Shown one piece after another: positions 47,953 to 56,957 of a DNA stretch of 64,000 nucleotides (position 1 is its first letter; every line of letters starts with the position of its first letter). The translations under genes were made by a program, and so were the position numbers. Source of the DNA: Pelagibacteraceae bacterium AG-447-E22 (GTDB taxonomy: Bacteria > Pseudomonadota > Alphaproteobacteria > Pelagibacterales > Pelagibacteraceae); contig QCQC01000001.1 in the NCBI GenBank assembly GCA_003212295.1, positions 1-64,000 of the forward strand, in the 5' to 3' direction. The notes beneath the pieces were generated by a model that was given only the letters and a program-made list of their open reading frames with translations, was not told the origin of the DNA and made no database searches.

Positions 47953-50028
47953 ATGAAAATACCACAACTTAAAAAAAAACCAGAGTTAAAATCTTGTCAC
48001 AATGTAACATGGGAAGATAATTATAGCTGGGTACATCAGAAAAATATTCTTGAAGTTTTAAGAGATAGCTCAAAATTACTTCCCGAGGTAAGAGAATATC
48101 TTGAGCAAGAAAATAATTATACAGAGTATAACTTAAAAGATACTAAAAAGTTTCAAAAACAAATATTTGACGAAATTAAAGGTAGGATAAAATTAGATGA
48201 TGAGTCGTTGAAGTTTAAAGATTATCGTTATGAATATTGGACTAAAACAACAACTGAAGGAAACTATTCTATCAAGCTTCGGAAAAAAATTGATTCTAAT
48301 GAAATTGAAGAAATTTGGAACGGAGATAAAGAAAAAGAAAAATTACAAACTGAATATTTTGGTGTTGGTGATTTAGAGGTAAGCTACAACGACAAATATT
48401 TAGCTTATTCATTAGATTTAAAAGGATCTGAATATTTTACAATATATCTAAGAGAGATCTCATCTGGAAAATTAATTACAGAAAAAATTAAAGATACTAG
48501 TGGAAGTATTACATTTAGTTTAGACGATAATTACATTTTCTATTCAAAACTTGATGAATTTCATAGACCTAGAAAAATTTACAGGCATAAAATAGGATCA
48601 TCTCTTGAGGAGGATGAGCTAATTTTTGAAGAAAAAAGTGATGCCTTTACAGTGGGGATTAGCCTTAGCTCAGACGAAAAATACTTTTTTATAACCACAT
48701 CAGATCATAATACGTCAGAACAATATTTCTTTGAGGTAAATGAAAAAACACCAAAGCCAAAATTAATTAAAAAAAGAAAAAAAGGGATAATTTATTCTGT
48801 AAATTCGTGGGATAATCATTTTTATTGCCATACCAATGAGGATGCAGAAGATTTCAAAATTGAAAAATGTGACGATCTAATTAATCAAAATTGGGAAATT
48901 TATATTCATCCTAAAAATGAAGTTCTTATAGGTGGATTAATATTTTTAAACAATTGGATCATCAGAGGGGAAAAATCAAATGCTTTAGGGAAATTGTTTA
49001 TAAAAAATAATCAAACTGGGATTGAGGAAGAACTTAAGTTTACTGATGAAAAAGTTATTGTACCCGGTATTTCTTTAATACAAAGGGATAAAAATACTGA
49101 TTTAGTTTATTTATCATATTCATCACCAAAAACACCTAGTAAAACTTACTTGTACAATTTAAATACAAAAGAAAAAAAACTAGTTAAAGAACAAGAAATT
49201 CCATCTGGTCATAATCCTGATGACTATATAGTAGAAAGATTAGAATGCCCATCTCATGACGGAAGATTGGTTCCAATAACAATTACTAGACATAAAAAAA
49301 CTAAAATAGATGGATCAGCTAATCTACTTTTGTATGGTTATGGATCTTATGGAAGTTCAATGACACCAGATTTTTCTTCAACTAAATTCAGTTTAATTGA
49401 TAGAGGTATTATTTGGGTAACAGCACATATCAGAGGTGGAATGGAAAGAGGTATGAAATGGTGGAAAGAAGGAAAACTTCTCAATAAAAAAAATACTTTT
49501 GAAGATTACATCTACTCAGCAAAATATTTAGTCGAAAAAAATTATACTTCTAAAGGAAAAATAATTGGCATGGGAGGATCTGCAGGTGGTTTATTAATGG
49601 GAGCTGTTGTAAACCAAGCACCACAATTATTTTTAGGAATTATAATGGCAGTCCCTTTCGTAGATTCTCTGACAACAAATCTTGATCATTCTTTACCTCT
49701 AACAGTCGGTGAATTTGATGAATTTGGAAATGCAAAAGATAATAAGGATCATTTTAATTATATATTTTCTTACGCTCCATATAATAATATTAAAAAAATG
49801 GATTATCCTAATATATTAATCACAACTAGTTTGAGTGATAATAGAGTCTTGTTTGATGAACCATTAAAATATACCGCCAAGCTAAGAGATTTGAAAACTG
49901 ATAATAATTTACTTCTTTTGAAAACTGAAATGAATGCTGGTCATGGCGGTAAGTCTGGACGAGATGGTGCTATTGAAGAAATTGCTCTTGATTATGCATT
50001 TATCTTAAAAATCACAAAAAAAATTTAA
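47953..50028 (+). CDS. ptrB: Oligopeptidase B (prolyl oligopeptidase family, S9)
   Basis: A 691-residue serine peptidase. An N-terminal beta-propeller (about residues 70-410) caps a C-terminal alpha/beta-hydrolase domain. The nucleophile Ser is in GMGGSAGGLLMGA, and the likely catalytic His is in MNAGHGGKSGR near the end. YGYGSYGSSM and ITAHIRGG-like WVTAHIRGGMERG are typical of oligopeptidase B, which cleaves after basic residues in short peptides. No signal peptide is seen, so it is probably cytoplasmic, recycling peptides. Confidence 0.93.
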   Translation: MKIPQLKKKPELKSCHNVTWEDNYSWVHQKNILEVLRDSSKLLPEVREYLEQENNYTEYNLKDTKKFQKQIFDEIKGRIKLDDESLKFKDYRYEYWTKTTTEGNYSIKLRKKIDSNEIEEIWNGDKEKEKLQTEYFGVGDLEVSYNDKYLAYSLDLKGSEYFTIYLREISSGKLITEKIKDTSGSITFSLDDNYIFYSKLDEFHRPRKIYRHKIGSSLEEDELIFEEKSDAFTVGISLSSDEKYFFITTSDHNTSEQYFFEVNEKTPKPKLIKKRKKGIIYSVNSWDNHFYCHTNEDAEDFKIEKCDDLINQNWEIYIHPKNEVLIGGLIFLNNWIIRGEKSNALGKLFIKNNQTGIEEELKFTDEKVIVPGISLIQRDKNTDLVYLSYSSPKTPSKTYLYNLNTKEKKLVKEQEIPSGHNPDDYIVERLECPSHDGRLVPITITRHKKTKIDGSANLLLYGYGSYGSSMTPDFSSTKFSLIDRGIIWVTAHIRGGMERGMKWWKEGKLLNKKNTFEDYIYSAKYLVEKNYTSKGKIIGMGGSAGGLLMGAVVNQAPQLFLGIIMAVPFVDSLTTNLDHSLPLTVGEFDEFGNAKDNKDHFNYIFSYAPYNNIKKMDYPNILITTSLSDNRVLFDEPLKYTAKLRDLKTDNNLLLLKTEMNAGHGGKSGRDGAIEEIALDYAFILKITKKI

Positions 50029-50037
50029 TTTTTTATT

Positions 50038-50067
50038 CTTGAAAAAAAAATAATAATTCCCACATAT
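50038..50067 (+). promoter_or_regulatory. Possible RpoH-type promoter of the Hsp20 gene
   Basis: CTTGAAA at 50038-50044 is followed, 17 bases after CTTG, by CCCACATAT at 50059-50067, which resembles the C-rich -10 of heat-shock promoters (CCCCATNT) with one inserted base. It lies 60 bp before the hsp20 start. The match is weaker than at groES. Confidence 0.4.
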
Positions 50068-50127
50068 AATCAGTAGGTCGCCTGATGGGGCTTACAAAAA
50101 CAAACTTGCTTAAAAAGGAGGATATAT

Positions 50128-50574
50128 ATGACAAGTAAGGATCTATCTATATTTAATACACTAAGACCTTTTTCTATTGGTTTTGACGACATGTTTGACC
50201 AATTTGAAAACATGTTAGGTAATGGTGGATTAACTATGCAGTCAAATTACCCACCATACAACATTAGAAAAACAGGTAAGGACAACTACGCTATCGAGGT
50301 TGCTTTAGCTGGGTTTAATAAAGATGATGTTGAAGTGGAGTTTGAGGATAATTTATTAACAGTTAGAACAAAACAAGTTAATAAATCTGATAGTAAAAAT
50401 GAAGATGGTGAAGTAATTCATCGAGGTATTTCTCAAAGACAATTTGCTAGATCATTTACAATTGCAGATGATGTGAAGGTAAATGGTGCTGAGTTAAAAG
50501 ATGGTCTTTTAACAATAGCTTGTGAAAGAATTTTACCAGATCATAAGAAAAAAAGACTTATAGACATTAAATAA
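50128..50574 (+). CDS. Small heat shock protein (Hsp20/IbpA)
   Basis: A 148-residue alpha-crystallin-family holdase. The domain spans about residues 40-135, with YAIEVALAGFNKDDVEVE and the closing GLLTIACER strand. The N terminus has the FDDMFDQFENM amphipathic helix seen in IbpA-like proteins. The ribosome binding site aaaggagg is very strong. The leader contains GGTCGCC and GGGGC words and could fold, but I cannot assign a thermosensor class. Confidence 0.94.
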   Translation: MTSKDLSIFNTLRPFSIGFDDMFDQFENMLGNGGLTMQSNYPPYNIRKTGKDNYAIEVALAGFNKDDVEVEFEDNLLTVRTKQVNKSDSKNEDGEVIHRGISQRQFARSFTIADDVKVNGAELKDGLLTIACERILPDHKKKRLIDIK

Positions 50575-50585
50575 GTAAAACCTTG

Positions 50586-50610
50586 CTTGCGGAGATTTAC
50601 TCTCCGCAAG
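50586..50610. terminator. Hairpin between hsp20 and the convergent lipoprotein gene
   Basis: A perfect 10-bp stem (cttgcggaga pairing with tctccgcaag) with a 5-base loop lies 12 bp after the hsp20 stop and 5 bp beyond the stop of the convergent gene. Only short T runs flank it on either strand. Its position fits a terminator working in both directions. Confidence 0.75.
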
Positions 50611-50614
50611 AAGT

Positions 50615-50920
50615 TTAAAAACACCCATTAGACACAAATCCCACTACTATAGAGTTGGTATCTATTTCAAATTTTCTTTCACATGGAATTCCATATTTTT
50701 TACTCTGATAAACAAAGATAGTATTTCCTACTTCATTCTTAAAGTCTTTATCGGGCTTACCTAAATCAATTTTTAAATCATTCGAGTTTTTACCGATATA
50801 TTCGCTCAATTTTTGATTTTCTTTTTTAATTATATCTTCTGTTTTTTCTTTAATTGATTGACAGCCTGTAACTGAAATCACTAAAAAAAAAATAATAAGT
50901 AAATATCTAAATTTTTTCAT
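50615..50920 (-). CDS. Small lipoprotein, possibly SmpA/OmlA-like
   Basis: A 101-residue lipoprotein. The signal (residues 5-19) ends in a VTGC lipobox with acceptor C20. A short charged helix follows, then LKIDLGKPDKDFKNEVGNTIFVY (cited in part), a pattern of the BamE/SmpA-OmlA fold in which a turn with LGKPD precedes two strands. Two further Cys near the C terminus (C79 and C100, the latter in NGCF) could form a disulfide. The fold assignment is tentative. Confidence 0.7.
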   Translation of the reverse strand: MKKFRYLLIIFFLVISVTGCQSIKEKTEDIIKKENQKLSEYIGKNSNDLKIDLGKPDKDFKNEVGNTIFVYQSKKYGIPCERKFEIDTNSIVVGFVSNGCF

Positions 50921-51046
50921 AATTTTATAATAACTATGAAATTATGGCATAAATATAAACCTCTGGGTTGAAATTTGTGAATAAAGGTTAGTTTTAAAGG
51001 GTAATTTAAAAAAGAATCAAATAATTAAAAATGTTAAGGAGGATTA

Positions 51047-52357
51047 ATGTTAGAAAATTATTTTAATTATAAAAAACATAAAACTGATTTCAAAACTGAA
51101 GTAATAGCAGGAACAACAACTTTTCTGACTATGGCTTACATAATGTTTTTAAACCCGTTTATATTATCAGGTGAATTTGCTGGACCTGATAAAGGTTTCT
51201 TTGATTTCGGTGCAGTATATACAGCAACAATTTTAGCAACAGCTTTAGCATGTTTCATAATGGCATTTTATGGAAAGACCTGGCCTATAGGGCTTGCTCC
51301 AGGCATGGGAATAAATGCATTTGTAGCGTTTGGTGTATGTGCAGGAATGGGTTATACGCCTCAAGAGGCTTTGGGAGCTGTATTGGTTGCTGGGGTGTTG
51401 TTTTTAATAATATCTTTAACACCAATAAGAGCATGGTTGATTAACTCAATTCCAAAAAGTTTAAAACTAGGTATTGGGGCTGGAATAGGTTTATTCTTAG
51501 CTATTATTGGACTTCAAATAATGGAAGTTGTTGTTGATAATCCAGTTACATTAGTACAATTAGGCGATTTGAGTGATCCTTTAGTTTTACTAGGGTGTGC
51601 AACATTCATTGCAATAATCGTTTTAGAAAAGATGAATGTAAAAGGTAATATCATTATAGGTATTCTTGTATTTAGTATAATCGCATGGGTTGCTGGCCTT
51701 GCTAAATTCAATGGTATTGCAAGCTCTCCACCTTCAATGACTTATCTTTTTGAATTTGACTTATCAGCTGCAATGACGGCAGGAATGTCTACGGTAATTT
51801 TTACTTTATTATTTATCGATTTTTTCGATACTGCAGGAACTTTAACTTCGGTTGCCAATGTAGCTGGTAAAGTAGGAAAAGATGGAAAAGTCGCAGACAT
51901 TAATAAAGCAATGTTATCTGACAGTGTAAGTACTGTAGCAGGTGCAATGATGGGGACTACGACTGTTACTAGTTATGTTGAGTCAGGTGCTGGTGTTAAA
52001 GCTGGTGGCAAAACTGGAATGACATCATTAGTAATTGGAGTATTATTTTTAGCGTGTATATTTTTTGCACCTCTAGCAACAAGCTTACCGAAACAAATCG
52101 ATGGTGCAGCTTTATTGTTTGTGTCAGTGCTTTTTATTAGAAATATTACTGATATAGAATGGAATGATATTTCTGAGTCTGCTCCAGCAATACTTGCTAT
52201 GATATCCATGCCTTTAACTTATAGTATTAGTAATGGTATTGCACTTGCATTTGTTTCTTATGCTTTAATCAAAATATTTACTGGAAAGTTTTCAAGCACT
52301 TCACCAGCAATATGGGTAGTTGCAATATTAAGTGTTATAAGTTTTGCAGTTGCTTAA
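51047..52357 (+). CDS. NCS2 family purine permease (AzgA/PbuG type)
   Basis: A 436-residue transporter with about 13 membrane helices. FKTEVIAGTTTFLTMAYIMFLNP, ALAPGMGINAF-like GLAPGMGINAFVAF and SYVESGAGVKAGGKTGM (each cited in part) mark the guanine/hypoxanthine/adenine branch rather than uracil or urate carriers. The ribosome binding site aaggagg is strong. The next gene (convergent) encodes a purine phosphoribosyltransferase, so uptake and salvage are side by side. The 126-bp leader holds small competing inverted repeats but no recognisable purine riboswitch core. Confidence 0.92.
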   Translation: MLENYFNYKKHKTDFKTEVIAGTTTFLTMAYIMFLNPFILSGEFAGPDKGFFDFGAVYTATILATALACFIMAFYGKTWPIGLAPGMGINAFVAFGVCAGMGYTPQEALGAVLVAGVLFLIISLTPIRAWLINSIPKSLKLGIGAGIGLFLAIIGLQIMEVVVDNPVTLVQLGDLSDPLVLLGCATFIAIIVLEKMNVKGNIIIGILVFSIIAWVAGLAKFNGIASSPPSMTYLFEFDLSAAMTAGMSTVIFTLLFIDFFDTAGTLTSVANVAGKVGKDGKVADINKAMLSDSVSTVAGAMMGTTTVTSYVESGAGVKAGGKTGMTSLVIGVLFLACIFFAPLATSLPKQIDGAALLFVSVLFIRNITDIEWNDISESAPAILAMISMPLTYSISNGIALAFVSYALIKIFTGKFSSTSPAIWVVAILSVISFAVA

Positions 52358-52368
52358 AAAGTTAGTTT

Positions 52369-52396
52369 AATAGGGCTAGTTAAAACTAGCCCTATT
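52369..52396. terminator. Bidirectional terminator between NCS2 permease and gpt
   Basis: A perfect 12-bp stem (aatagggctagt pairing with actagccctatt) with a TAAA loop lies 11 bp after the permease stop. It includes the last two bases of the gpt stop codon, so it would end transcripts from both convergent genes. Confidence 0.8.
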
Positions 52397-52928
52397 AATT
52401 TCTTCTAATAATTTCTTCAATAGATAATTCTTCATAATGCTCGGTTGGCTGCACAATCCAAGGATCAGAGTCTAATCTTATTGGACAAAAATCTGGTTCA
52501 AAAGTAGACGATTTTTTTTTCCATAAGCAAGCTGTTTTTACTTCTTTAATAAATTCTTTAGTAGGTCCATAATTCTTTAACCATTCAATACTTTTGTTTA
52601 AAGTTAGACCGGTATCTGAGAGATCATCAATTAATAATACTTTGCTAAAATCTTTATTATTCGCTAATGAGCTTATCTCTCTGGCGAACATGAGTTGTCC
52701 TTGTTGATCTTCAAGACCTTTCCCCGAGTAACTTTGTATTACAATATAAGCAATAGGTAACTTTAAAATTCTTGAAAGAATATCTATAATAGGTGCCGCA
52801 CCTCTCATAATTCCAATAAGCACAGTTGGTTTATAATTATTATGAATTTGTATTGCTAGTTTTTCAACAATTTTGGTATACTCTTGAAAGCTTATGATTA
52901 ATTTCTCTGCCATGAATTTTTTTATCAT
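52395..52928 (-). CDS. Purine phosphoribosyltransferase (xanthine/guanine-type)
   Basis: A 177-residue type I phosphoribosyltransferase. The PRPP-binding loop is VLLIDDLSDTGLTL, with IGIMRGAAPIIDIL at the preceding conserved strand and a hood region ending WIVQPTEHYEE. The likely reaction is salvage of guanine or xanthine to the nucleotide. ATG codons at 52928 and 52913 are both possible; the second gives a more usual N terminus. The adjacent permease supports purine salvage. Confidence 0.85.
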   Translation of the reverse strand: MIKKFMAEKLIISFQEYTKIVEKLAIQIHNNYKPTVLIGIMRGAAPIIDILSRILKLPIAYIVIQSYSGKGLEDQQGQLMFAREISSLANNKDFSKVLLIDDLSDTGLTLNKSIEWLKNYGPTKEFIKEVKTACLWKKKSSTFEPDFCPIRLDSDPWIVQPTEHYEELSIEEIIRRN

Positions 52929-52961
52929 ATAAAAAAAAATAAAAAAGATTAAAAAGTAAAA

Positions 52962-53855
52962 ATGAAAATATTTGATTGTTTTATGTATTTTGATGAAGAA
53001 ACTGTTTGTGATATTAGACTTAATTATCTAAACAAATATGTTGATTATTTTGTAATTGTAGAGAGCACCTTTACGCATAAAGGTGAGAAAAGAAAGCTTA
53101 AATTTAACCATGAAAAATTCAGTAGATTTAAAGATAAAATTATATACCTAATTTATGATACAGAGCCAAAAGATATTAGACCTGTTAAAGAAAACGATAC
53201 TCGAACAATAAAACTTGAAAAAGATATAATTAATGCGGGACATCGTGAAAATGGTCAACGAAATTTTATTGAGCATGGATTAAGAAATGCAGATGAAAAT
53301 GATATGATTATTTTATCTGATGTAGATGAGATACCAAACCTCGAAAACACAAATTTTCAAGAGATAAATAATAAGATAATTCTATTTAAACAAGATATGT
53401 TTTATTATAAATTTAATCTTACACTTCCAAATTTTACTTGGGTTGGAACAAAGTGTTGTAGAAAAAAAAACTTAAAAAATCCTCAATGGTTGAGAAATAT
53501 CAAGGATAGAAATTATCCTTTTTATAGAATAGATACTTTATTCTCAGAATTAAAATATACAAACATGAAATTTATTGAAAATGGAGGGTGGCATTTTTCA
53601 AATATAAAAACTCCAAGAGAAATCCGTTATAAATTAACTTCTTACCTTCATCACGGTGAATTTGACCAAAACCCTCTATCAATTGATGAAATTCAAAATA
53701 TTATTGAAAATAAAAAAGCAATTTATAATTTAAATGTTGATCAAAGATCAAATAAAATTGGTTTTGGTGGAAATCAGCTTGTTCAATATCCAATTAATAA
53801 ACTACCTAAATATATACAAGATAATATTAATAATTATAAGGATTGGATTGATTAA
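52962..53855 (+). CDS. Glycosyltransferase family 17 protein
   Basis: A 297-residue GT17-like protein. The N terminus KIFDCFMYFDEETVCDIRLN and the VESTFTHKGEKRKLKF segment (each cited in part), then the LSDVDEIPN metal-binding motif (DxD) and GWHFSN, are the family's landmarks. GT17 members transfer N-acetylglucosamine to sugars in eukaryotes; bacterial members probably decorate surface polysaccharide. It diverges from gpt and is not accompanied by other polysaccharide genes. Confidence 0.88.
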   Translation: MKIFDCFMYFDEETVCDIRLNYLNKYVDYFVIVESTFTHKGEKRKLKFNHEKFSRFKDKIIYLIYDTEPKDIRPVKENDTRTIKLEKDIINAGHRENGQRNFIEHGLRNADENDMIILSDVDEIPNLENTNFQEINNKIILFKQDMFYYKFNLTLPNFTWVGTKCCRKKNLKNPQWLRNIKDRNYPFYRIDTLFSELKYTNMKFIENGGWHFSNIKTPREIRYKLTSYLHHGEFDQNPLSIDEIQNIIENKKAIYNLNVDQRSNKIGFGGNQLVQYPINKLPKYIQDNINNYKDWID

Positions 53856-53857
53856 TT

Positions 53858-54145
53858 ATGAAAGCTTATTGGATTTGTTTATATGAAAAAATTATAAATC
53901 CAGAAAAATTAAAGGAATATGCAACTAAAGCTAAACCAGCTGTAGAAAAGTATTCTGGAAGATTTTTAGCTAGAGGTGGAAGAAATAGAACAAATGATGG
54001 TATAAACTCCCCAAGAGTAGTTATTGTTCAATTTCCAAATTACAATGCTGCTATTGAGTGTTATGACTCTGACGAGTATCAAAAAGCGCACAATATACTA
54101 AAAGATCACGTTGTAAGGCATCATCAAATAGTTGAGGGTATTTAA
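53858..54145 (+). CDS. DUF1330 family protein
   Basis: A 95-residue protein of the dimeric alpha-beta barrel fold. AYWICLYEKIINPEKLKEYA at the start, FLARGG in the middle, and the VIVQFPNYNAAIECYDSDEYQ segment (cited in part) match DUF1330. The function is unknown; relatives look like small degradative or regulatory enzymes. It follows GT17 by 2 bp. Its stop shares TTAA (54142-54145) with the convergent DNA glycosylase. Confidence 0.88.
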   Translation: MKAYWICLYEKIINPEKLKEYATKAKPAVEKYSGRFLARGGRNRTNDGINSPRVVIVQFPNYNAAIECYDSDEYQKAHNILKDHVVRHHQIVEGI

Positions 54146-54777
54146 TATTGAATGGGTTCTGGATCAATACTTCTCCATAAATACCATGTTGCAACTGAAC
54201 AATATGGAGAAAAATTTTTTTTAAGAGAGTTAATAAATCTTTCAGGTGGCAAATATTTTTTTTTATAATTTTTAGATATAGCTCTCAAAAGACCTATATC
54301 TTGCACAGGCCAAATGTTAGGCCTGTTATATGTGAAAAGTAATATCATTTCCGCAGACCATCTTCCAATTTGTCTCAAATTAGATAAATATTGTATCGCC
54401 TCTTCATCGTCCATTTTATTTATTAATTTTGGTTTAAAAGATTTACATAGTATTTGTTTAGATAAGCTTTGAATTCCTAAAACTTTCTGACGACTGAGAC
54501 CACATTTTTTTAGTTCGGAGAAAGTTAGTTTTGAAACTATTTTTGGATTAATTTTGCCATTACATTTTTTTTTAAATTTTAAAAAAACAGAATTCGCAGC
54601 CACAACACTTATCTGTTGTCCAATTATACTTTTACACAATGAAAAAAAAATATCTTTTCTTGAAGTTAAAATAGTTTCTGATGGACCCTCATAATTTTTA
54701 ATCAATTTAGACATTATCTTGTCTTTCTTGGATAGATATTTTTTTGCTTTACCCCAATATTTAGGACGTTTAGTCAT
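54142..54777 (-). CDS. DNA-3-methyladenine glycosylase (HhH-GPD family)
   Basis: A 211-residue AlkA-like base-excision enzyme removing alkylated purines. The helix-hairpin-helix is LRQIGRWSAEMILL, followed by the catalytic Asp in WPVQDIGLLRAI. CKSIIGQQISVVAA near residue 50 is the usual opening of the domain. It lacks the iron-sulfur cysteines of endonuclease III and the long N-terminal domain of E. coli AlkA. It overlaps the DMT transporter gene by 8 bases. Confidence 0.88.
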   Translation of the reverse strand: MTKRPKYWGKAKKYLSKKDKIMSKLIKNYEGPSETILTSRKDIFFSLCKSIIGQQISVVAANSVFLKFKKKCNGKINPKIVSKLTFSELKKCGLSRQKVLGIQSLSKQILCKSFKPKLINKMDDEEAIQYLSNLRQIGRWSAEMILLFTYNRPNIWPVQDIGLLRAISKNYKKKYLPPERFINSLKKNFSPYCSVATWYLWRSIDPEPIQY

Positions 54778-55654
54778 TTAATGTTTTTGAGGTAATAATT
54801 TTTTTCTTATAAATTTCTCTTCTAAAAATTATCAAAGTAGAGATAATTACTAAAAATGCACCAATTAATGTTTTAATTGTTGGAATCTCATCCCAAATAA
54901 AATAACCAAAAATTATTGCAAAAACTAACGCAAGATATTTCAGCGGGGTTACAAGAGAAACTTCTGAGTATTTGTACGATTGACTTAACCATAAATTTGC
55001 AACTCCACCAAAAATACCAATCAATGATAATAAGACTAGATGATTAAAATTGGGCATTACCCAACCTTTGGGAATAGTAAAAAAGCTTAAAATTGTTATA
55101 GATAAAGAAAAATAAAAAGAGATCAACCAAACTGGTTCTGTTGTGGAGAGCTGCCTGATTGTAATTGCCACATAAGATAAGCCCAAACAAAAAATTATAG
55201 GAAAAATATAATAAATATTTAGCTCGCTTATACCTGGTTCTGTTATAATTAAGATTCCAATAAAACCAACTACAACAGCTAACCATCTGAAAATTCCAAC
55301 TTTTTCATTAAGTAAAAATATAGAAAAAATAGTTGTAAAAATTGGTGCCGCAAAAGATATGCTTACAACAGTTGCAAGAGGTAATTTGCGTAAAGCAATA
55401 AAAATCGCAATTAATGCAATCAATCCAGATGCACATCTTAAAAAGTGTAAGCCCGGTCTTTTTGTTTGATAAAAATTATGTAATCGTTCTTTTGGGATAA
55501 TGAAAAAATAAAAAATAATACCAAAAAAACCTCTAAAAAATAGTACCTGTCCTAATGGATAATCTATTGACCATTTTACAATAACATCCATCAATGAAAA
55601 CGCGCAGATGGACATAAACATGTACAAAAAACCTAATTGATTTTTACTAAGCAT
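54770..55654 (-). CDS. DMT superfamily (EamA) transporter
   Basis: A 294-residue protein with ten predicted membrane helices arranged as two EamA repeats (about residues 8-138 and 150-283). Conserved points include FFRGFFG in the first repeat and a TPLKYLALVFAIIFGY helix in the second. Members export amino acids, nucleotides or other metabolites; substrate unknown. The last 8 bases overlap the glycosylase gene. It diverges from msrA across 35 bp. Confidence 0.88.
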   Translation of the reverse strand: MLSKNQLGFLYMFMSICAFSLMDVIVKWSIDYPLGQVLFFRGFFGIIFYFFIIPKERLHNFYQTKRPGLHFLRCASGLIALIAIFIALRKLPLATVVSISFAAPIFTTIFSIFLLNEKVGIFRWLAVVVGFIGILIITEPGISELNIYYIFPIIFCLGLSYVAITIRQLSTTEPVWLISFYFSLSITILSFFTIPKGWVMPNFNHLVLLSLIGIFGGVANLWLSQSYKYSEVSLVTPLKYLALVFAIIFGYFIWDEIPTIKTLIGAFLVIISTLIIFRREIYKKKIITSKTLND

Positions 55655-55689
55655 ATGAATAATTTGTAGATTAATTTAAATCATAATCA

Positions 55690-56133
55690 ATGGAAATAGC
55701 AGTTTTAGCACTTGGATGTTTTTGGGGACCAGAAATTAAATTTAGTAAAATTAATGGAATTATTAAAACAGAAGTTGGTTATTGTGGAGGTAATAGCTCT
55801 ACTACAACTTATAAAGAAGTTTGTGCAGGTGATACAAATCATGCTGAAGTTGTAAAACTTGATTTTGATGAAAAAATTATAACATATGAAAAAATTTTAA
55901 AGACTTTCTTTCAAATTCATGATCCAACTACATTAAACTCCCAGGGACCAGATTTTGGAACTCAATATAGGAGTGAAATATTTTATATTAACGATAACCA
56001 AAAAAAAATAGCTGAAAAAGTTTTAAAAGATACTAACGAAAGATTATCAGGTAGGGTTGTTACTAAAATTTCGTTATTGAAGAATTATTGTCCAGCTGAA
56101 GAATATCATCAAAAATATTTAGAAAAAAGATAA
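55690..56133 (+). CDS. msrA: Peptide methionine-S-sulfoxide reductase
   Basis: A 147-residue reductase repairing oxidised methionine. The catalytic Cys is in the GCFWGPE motif (C9), and the YCGG, DPTTLNSQGPDFGTQYRS and CPAEEYHQKYL segments are all present. The C-terminal Cys in NYCPAEEYHQ may act as the resolving residue. It is at the compact end of the family range and is adjacent to a sulfurtransferase gene (1-bp gap). Confidence 0.95.
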   Translation: MEIAVLALGCFWGPEIKFSKINGIIKTEVGYCGGNSSTTTYKEVCAGDTNHAEVVKLDFDEKIITYEKILKTFFQIHDPTTLNSQGPDFGTQYRSEIFYINDNQKKIAEKVLKDTNERLSGRVVTKISLLKNYCPAEEYHQKYLEKR

Positions 56134-56134
56134 G

Positions 56135-56950
56135 ATGTCATTAGTAGAAACTGATTGGTTAGAAAGAAATATTAATTCTGTAAAAATTATAGACTGTTCA
56201 TGGCATATGCCACAAACAAAAAGAAATGGTTTAGAGGAATATAAAAGTCAACATATTTCTAATTCAATTTTTTTTGACTTAGATGCCAATTCTAAAAAAA
56301 ATATTAATTTACCACACATGTTGGTTGATCAAAATGATTGGGAAAGAATTGTATCTAATATGGGAATAAATAATGAGGATAAAATAGTCATCTATGATAA
56401 TTCAGATGTGATTAGTTCATGTCGATGTTGGTTTAATTTTATTTATTTTGGTCATAATCCTAAATTAGTTCATGTCTTAAATGGTGGACTTAAAAAATGG
56501 ATAAAAGAAAATAAAAAAGTTACCAATGAAGTATCAAATATTAAAACCTCTAAATATAAAAGTTTTAAAAAAAAAGAACTTGTTAAAAATAAAGAACAAA
56601 TTGATCTAAATATTGATGAACAACATTTCAAAGTAATAGATGCAAGGAACAAAGAGAGATTTGAAGGGAAAGTTCCAGAGCCTAGAAAAGGTTTAAGAAG
56701 TGGCAGTATAAAAAACTCTTTTTGTTTACCTTTCAATCTTTGTTTAAGTGAAGATAAAACATTTAAGAGTAAAAAGGATCTTGAACTTGTTTTTCAAACT
56801 TGTTTAAAAAATATAAATGAAAAAAATATAGTTTTTTCATGTGGTTCTGGAGTTACCGCGTGTGTTTTGGCACTAGCTTATTCTTTAATAAATGATAAAT
56901 ATCATCCTTGTATTTATGACGGCTCTTGGGCTGAATACGGTTTAATTTAA
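56135..56950 (+). CDS. Sulfurtransferase (3-mercaptopyruvate/thiosulfate type)
   Basis: A 271-residue protein of two rhodanese domains. The catalytic loop in the second is FSCGSGVTACVLALA, where CGSGVTA is the form seen in 3-mercaptopyruvate sulfurtransferase. The first domain is inactive as usual. WLERNINSVKIIDCSWHMP (the start, cited in part) and VIDARNKERFEGKVPEPRKGLRSG fit the SseA group. It probably moves sulfane sulfur to thiols or cyanide. It is probably co-transcribed with msrA. Confidence 0.9.
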   Translation: MSLVETDWLERNINSVKIIDCSWHMPQTKRNGLEEYKSQHISNSIFFDLDANSKKNINLPHMLVDQNDWERIVSNMGINNEDKIVIYDNSDVISSCRCWFNFIYFGHNPKLVHVLNGGLKKWIKENKKVTNEVSNIKTSKYKSFKKKELVKNKEQIDLNIDEQHFKVIDARNKERFEGKVPEPRKGLRSGSIKNSFCLPFNLCLSEDKTFKSKKDLELVFQTCLKNINEKNIVFSCGSGVTACVLALAYSLINDKYHPCIYDGSWAEYGLI

Positions 56951-56957
56951 ATAAAAT

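Noticed and set aside
50921..51046. Possible purine riboswitch upstream of the NCS2 permease
   Set aside because: Only short inverted repeats (AACC/GGTT and AACCT/AGGTT) are visible; the conserved purine-riboswitch core is not seen.
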